Source: Phycisphaerae bacterium
GTDB lineage: Bacteria > Planctomycetota > Phycisphaerae > UBA1845
Length of the DNA: 10,184 nt
Direction: 5' to 3'
Assembly (NCBI GenBank): GCA_029260155.1
Contig: JAJDDU010000237.1
Span: forward strand, 1 to 10,184
Shown here: positions 7,897 to 10,184 of the stretch, one piece after another
How the letters are laid out: each line of letters opens with the position of its first letter
Position numbering within the stretch: position 1 is the first letter of the stretch
Program-made: the position numbers and the translations under genes
The notes under the pieces: generated by a model
What the model was told of the DNA's origin: nothing
Seen by the model: the letters and a program-made list of their open reading frames with translations, nothing else
Database searches by the model: none

Positions 7897-8436
7897 TTAC
7901 GCTCGCCATGCGGTTTGCTCGAACATGTCCGCGTGGCCTTCGAGGGCGAGGAGTCGCCGTTTCATGTCGACGCCGTCGGGGGCGCTGAAGCCGCCGAGCG
8001 TGCCGTCTGAGCGCACTACACGATGACAGGGCACGATGAGGGGGAAGCGATTGCCGGCCATTACGGTTCCGACCGCCCGCGCAGCGCGCGGGCTGCCGGC
8101 TGAGCGGGCAAGTTCGGAGTAGCTCACAGTTTCGCCATACGGAATGCGCCGGGCGGCTGCGATCACGGACGCTTCAAAGGCCGTCGTCTCGGACAAGTCC
8201 AATTCGACGTCAAACCCAATCGGCTGACCCGCGAAGAATGCCTTGACGGTGTCACCCAACCCCGACACAGCACCTCGCTCCGCCTTGGCCTCGGGCCACT
8301 CGTTACGGATCATCTCGCGCACTTCATCAGCCCGCCCGCCCGGCAGATACGTCCGCACAATCCCGCGCTCCGACGCCACCACGCCAAACGCCCCCCAACC
8401 CGTCGAAATGACCTCAAACCGAATCAGATGCACCAT
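7897..8436 (-). CDS. ogt: Methylated-DNA--protein-cysteine S-methyltransferase (O6-alkylguanine DNA alkyltransferase)
   Basis: A 179-residue suicide repair protein that moves the alkyl group from O6-alkylguanine (and O4-alkylthymine) to its own cysteine. The active site PCHRVV is present, with Cys137 as acceptor and His138 next to it. Before it, RIPYGETVSYSELA and SPRAARAVGTVMAGN form the helix-turn-helix with the arginine finger; after it, LGGFSAPDGVDMKRRLLALEG completes the C-terminal domain. Length and active-site position fit stand-alone Ogt/MGMT proteins; there is no Ada zinc or AraC domain. Start ATG 8436 has AAGGG about 8 bases upstream on the minus strand. The gene converges on the permease gene with a 7-bp gap and lies 109 bp downstream of the FG-GAP repeat gene on the same strand. 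No link to the neighbours' functions is apparent. Confidence 0.95.
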   Translation of the reverse strand: MVHLIRFEVISTGWGAFGVVASERGIVRTYLPGGRADEVREMIRNEWPEAKAERGAVSGLGDTVKAFFAGQPIGFDVELDLSETTAFEASVIAAARRIPYGETVSYSELARSAGSPRAARAVGTVMAGNRFPLIVPCHRVVRSDGTLGGFSAPDGVDMKRRLLALEGHADMFEQTAWRA

Positions 8437-8473
8437 AATCCGAACCCTTCGCTTCCGAACATCCTAATCGCGC

Positions 8474-8517
8474 CTCGGGTGTGGGGCACTTCCCCAAGAA
8501 TCGTGGCAACTCCCGAG
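8474..8517 (-). terminator. Possible stem-loop between the repeat-protein gene and ogt
   Basis: CTCGGG (8474-8479) pairs with CCCGAG (8512-8517). Inside them TGGGG (8482-8486) pairs with CCCCA (8492-8496) around a 5-base loop. It lies 29 bp past the stop of the FG-GAP gene and 38 bp before the ogt start, where a terminator or attenuator for the minus strand would sit. There is no T-run after it in either direction and the outer stem has an unpaired 15-base internal segment, so a standard intrinsic terminator is doubtful. Confidence 0.25.
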
Positions 8518-8545
8518 CTTTGGTTCTCCGGCCGCAGCCCGATGC

Positions 8546-10184
8546 CTACCGAACACACCCGCTCAACAGCACCGAGACGTTGTGGTCAAGTTTGTTTGCC
8601 ACGGCGAGATCGAGGTCTCCGTCGCCGTCCAAATCACCGACGGACACTGAGATCGACCCGCTCCCCGCACCGAATTGCACACTGTCGGCAAACGTACCGT
8701 CACCATGGTTCAGCAGGACGGACACGTTGTTGCTGGCTCCGTTCGCCGTGGCTATATCGAGGTCGCCGTCGCCGTCGATGTCGCCAATGCCTACCGACCG
8801 AGCCCGATCTCCCACGCGGTAGAGGGCTTGGTCGGCGAAGCTACCGTCGCCGTCGTTCAGCAACACGGAGACCGTGCCCGAATACGCGGGCCAGAACCCG
8901 GAGCTCACAACGGCGAGGTCGAGATCCCCGTCGGCGTCCAAATCGCCAACGGCCGCTGACCAAGGGCCGTCTCCAACGCCGTAGAGTACTTGGTCCGCGA
9001 AGGTGCCATCGCCATCGTTCAGCAGCACCGAGACATTGTCGCTGGCAATGTTCGCCACGGCGAGGTCGGAGTGGCCGTCAGCGTTCAGGTCGGCGATCAC
9101 TACCGAGAAGGATGCGTCTCCGGTCGAGTAGGCCACCGCTTCGCCGAACGTTCCGGTACCGAGGTTTAGCAGCACCGAGACGTTGCCAGGGAAGGAAGCG
9201 TTTGCCGCAGCAAGGTCGAGATCTCCGTCGCCATCCACATCTCCGATGGCCACCGAGAAGGGATCCTCTCCGGCTAAGTAGTCTACATGATCGGCGAAGG
9301 TGCCATTCCCAGAGTTCAGCAACACGGACACGTTGTTGCCGAACTCGTTCGCGACAGCGACGTCGAGGTCTCCGTCACTGTCCAGGTCGCCGACGGCCAC
9401 TGACCTAGGCTGATCTCCAGCCGGGTAGAGCACTCCGGGGGCGAAAGTGCCGTTGTCCAGGTTTCGCAGCACCGAGACGTTGTCGCTGTACTGGTTGGTG
9501 ACGGCGAGGTCGAGATCCCCGTCGCCATCGAGGTCAGCAGCGGCCAGCGAGGTCGGACCATCCCCCGCTCCGTAGACCAAGTCGGCGGCGAAAGTGGCGC
9601 AGCCACGGTTCAACAGTACCGAGCCGTTATTGCTGTTGTAATTCGCGATGGCGAGATCGAGGTTGCCGTCGCCATCCAAGTCATCGATGGCCACGGCTCG
9701 AGCCCCGTCTCCCGCGGCGTATACCACTCCGTCCGCAAAGGTACCGTCGCCGTTGTTCGGCAGCACCGATACGTTGTCGGTCCCCCAGTTCGCGACGGTG
9801 AGATCAAGGTCCCCGTCGCTGTCCAGGTCCCCCATGGCCACTGCGTAGGAGGTGGCGCCGGGGTGATGGAATGTATTGTCGGCGAAGCTGTTATCGCCAT
9901 TGTTGAGCAATACCGACACGCTGTGCCCGAGATTGCTTGTGATGGCAAGGTCGAGATCCCCGTCGCCATCCAAGTCACCCATTGCGCTCGAAATGGGCTG
10001 ATTGACCACGGCGAAAAGCACACCTGCAGCGAACGTACCGTCGCCATGGTTCAGCAGTGTCGAGATGTCGTCAGTCCCATGGTTGGTGACGGCGAGGTCC
10101 AGGTCACCGTCACCGTTCAAGTCTCCCATAGCCACCGAGGTGGGGCTGCCTCCGTCGTCAAAGCGCGCATCGGTGCCAAAGGTG
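8546..10184 (-). CDS. FG-GAP/VCBS repeat calcium-binding protein, 5' end missing
   Basis: This is the C-terminal 546 or so residues of a long repeat protein, open to the right edge; the GTG at 10135 is not a start because coding continues upstream. It is made of 49-residue units of the form GDLDGDGDLDLAVAN...NVSVLLNNGDGTFA...Y.AGD...SV. Each carries a DxDxDGxxD calcium-loop motif, as in FG-GAP/VCBS (PF13517-type) beta-propeller repeats. Eleven units are visible; a tail of an earlier one (ending TFGTDARFDDGGSPTSV) precedes them. The protein ends inside the last unit (NVSVLLSGCVR), with no PEP-CTERM, LPXTG or type IX sorting domain. Such proteins are normally secreted or on the surface and are common in Planctomycetota and other environmental bacteria. 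The signal peptide and any catalytic or adhesion domain would lie outside the window. Binding target and role are unknown. Confidence 0.93.
   Translation of the reverse strand, partial: TFGTDARFDDGGSPTSVAMGDLNGDGDLDLAVTNHGTDDISTLLNHGDGTFAAGVLFAVVNQPISSAMGDLDGDGDLDLAITSNLGHSVSVLLNNGDNSFADNTFHHPGATSYAVAMGDLDSDGDLDLTVANWGTDNVSVLPNNGDGTFADGVVYAAGDGARAVAIDDLDGDGNLDLAIANYNSNNGSVLLNRGCATFAADLVYGAGDGPTSLAAADLDGDGDLDLAVTNQYSDNVSVLRNLDNGTFAPGVLYPAGDQPRSVAVGDLDSDGDLDVAVANEFGNNVSVLLNSGNGTFADHVDYLAGEDPFSVAIGDVDGDGDLDLAAANASFPGNVSVLLNLGTGTFGEAVAYSTGDASFSVVIADLNADGHSDLAVANIASDNVSVLLNDGDGTFADQVLYGVGDGPWSAAVGDLDADGDLDLAVVSSGFWPAYSGTVSVLLNDGDGSFADQALYRVGDRARSVGIGDIDGDGDLDIATANGASNNVSVLLNHGDGTFADSVQFGAGSGSISVSVGDLDGDGDLDLAVANKLDHNVSVLLSGCVR
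8549..10132 (-). repeat. Tandem array of 147-bp coding repeats (11 units of about 49 residues)
   Basis: Units in minus-strand order: 10132-9986, 9985-9839, 9838-9692, 9691-9545, 9544-9398, 9397-9251, 9250-9101, 9100-8954, 8953-8792, 8791-8645 and a truncated 8644-8549. Eight have exactly 49 residues; the seventh has 50, the ninth 54 and the last 32. The calcium loop is kept in most units. It deviates in the eighth (DLNADGHSDL), and Asn replaces Asp in the fourth (DLDGDGNLD). The units are diverged, so this is an old protein repeat and not a recent exact duplication. Confidence 0.9.

Noticed and set aside
8428..9408. A 326-codon plus-strand open frame opposite the FG-GAP repeats
   Set aside because: The product is an Arg-rich low-complexity chain that mirrors the 147-bp repeat, as expected from antisense reading of GC-rich repeats.
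8549..10132. CRISPR array or other non-coding tandem repeat
   Set aside because: The 147-bp period is a multiple of three, the units are diverged, and they translate into conserved calcium-loop repeats in one uninterrupted frame.

Overview
The window is about 10.2 kb of GC-rich, gene-dense bacterial DNA. It holds seven protein-coding genes, two of them cut by the window edges. I see no tRNA, rRNA, CRISPR array, insertion sequence or prophage signal. No stretch over 300 bases lacks a gene; the largest gaps are about 157 bp (4860-5016) and 109 bp (8437-8545). The combination of a NatA-like ATPase, an ABC-2 permease fused to a CPBP protease, a DUF885 peptidase and a long FG-GAP/VCBS repeat protein suggests a Planctomycetota-like or similar environmental Gram-negative lineage. 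That assignment is inference; there is no phylogenetic marker gene here.

Region 1 (1-4859) carries three peptidases. On the plus strand are the C-terminal part of a PepD-type aminoacyl-histidine dipeptidase (M20C, cytosolic) and, 19 bp later, a secreted prolyl oligopeptidase (S9A) with a complete Ser/Asp/His triad. Facing them on the minus strand, 12 bp away, is a secreted DUF885 peptidase with an HExxxGHxxQ zinc motif. Together they would suit peptide scavenging: the secreted enzymes shorten peptides outside the cytoplasm and PepD finishes dipeptides inside.

Region 2 (4860-7889) starts with a short divergent intergenic region. It leads into a two-gene plus-strand operon: a NatA-like ABC ATPase and, overlapping it by 4 bp (ATGA), a 703-residue membrane protein. 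That protein joins a NatB-like ABC-2 permease to a complete CPBP (CAAX protease/bacteriocin-processing) intramembrane protease domain. It is the most interesting protein in the window.

Region 3 (7897-10184) is on the minus strand. It holds an Ogt/MGMT-type O6-alkylguanine DNA alkyltransferase, which ends 7 bp from the permease gene. Upstream of it lies the C-terminal 540 or so residues of a very repetitive FG-GAP/VCBS calcium-binding protein built from 49-residue units, whose start lies beyond the right edge.

Most of the window looks like ordinary housekeeping and accessory genes. I did not find convincing evidence of a wholly new system. The transporter-protease fusion, next to several peptidases, is the best candidate for follow-up.
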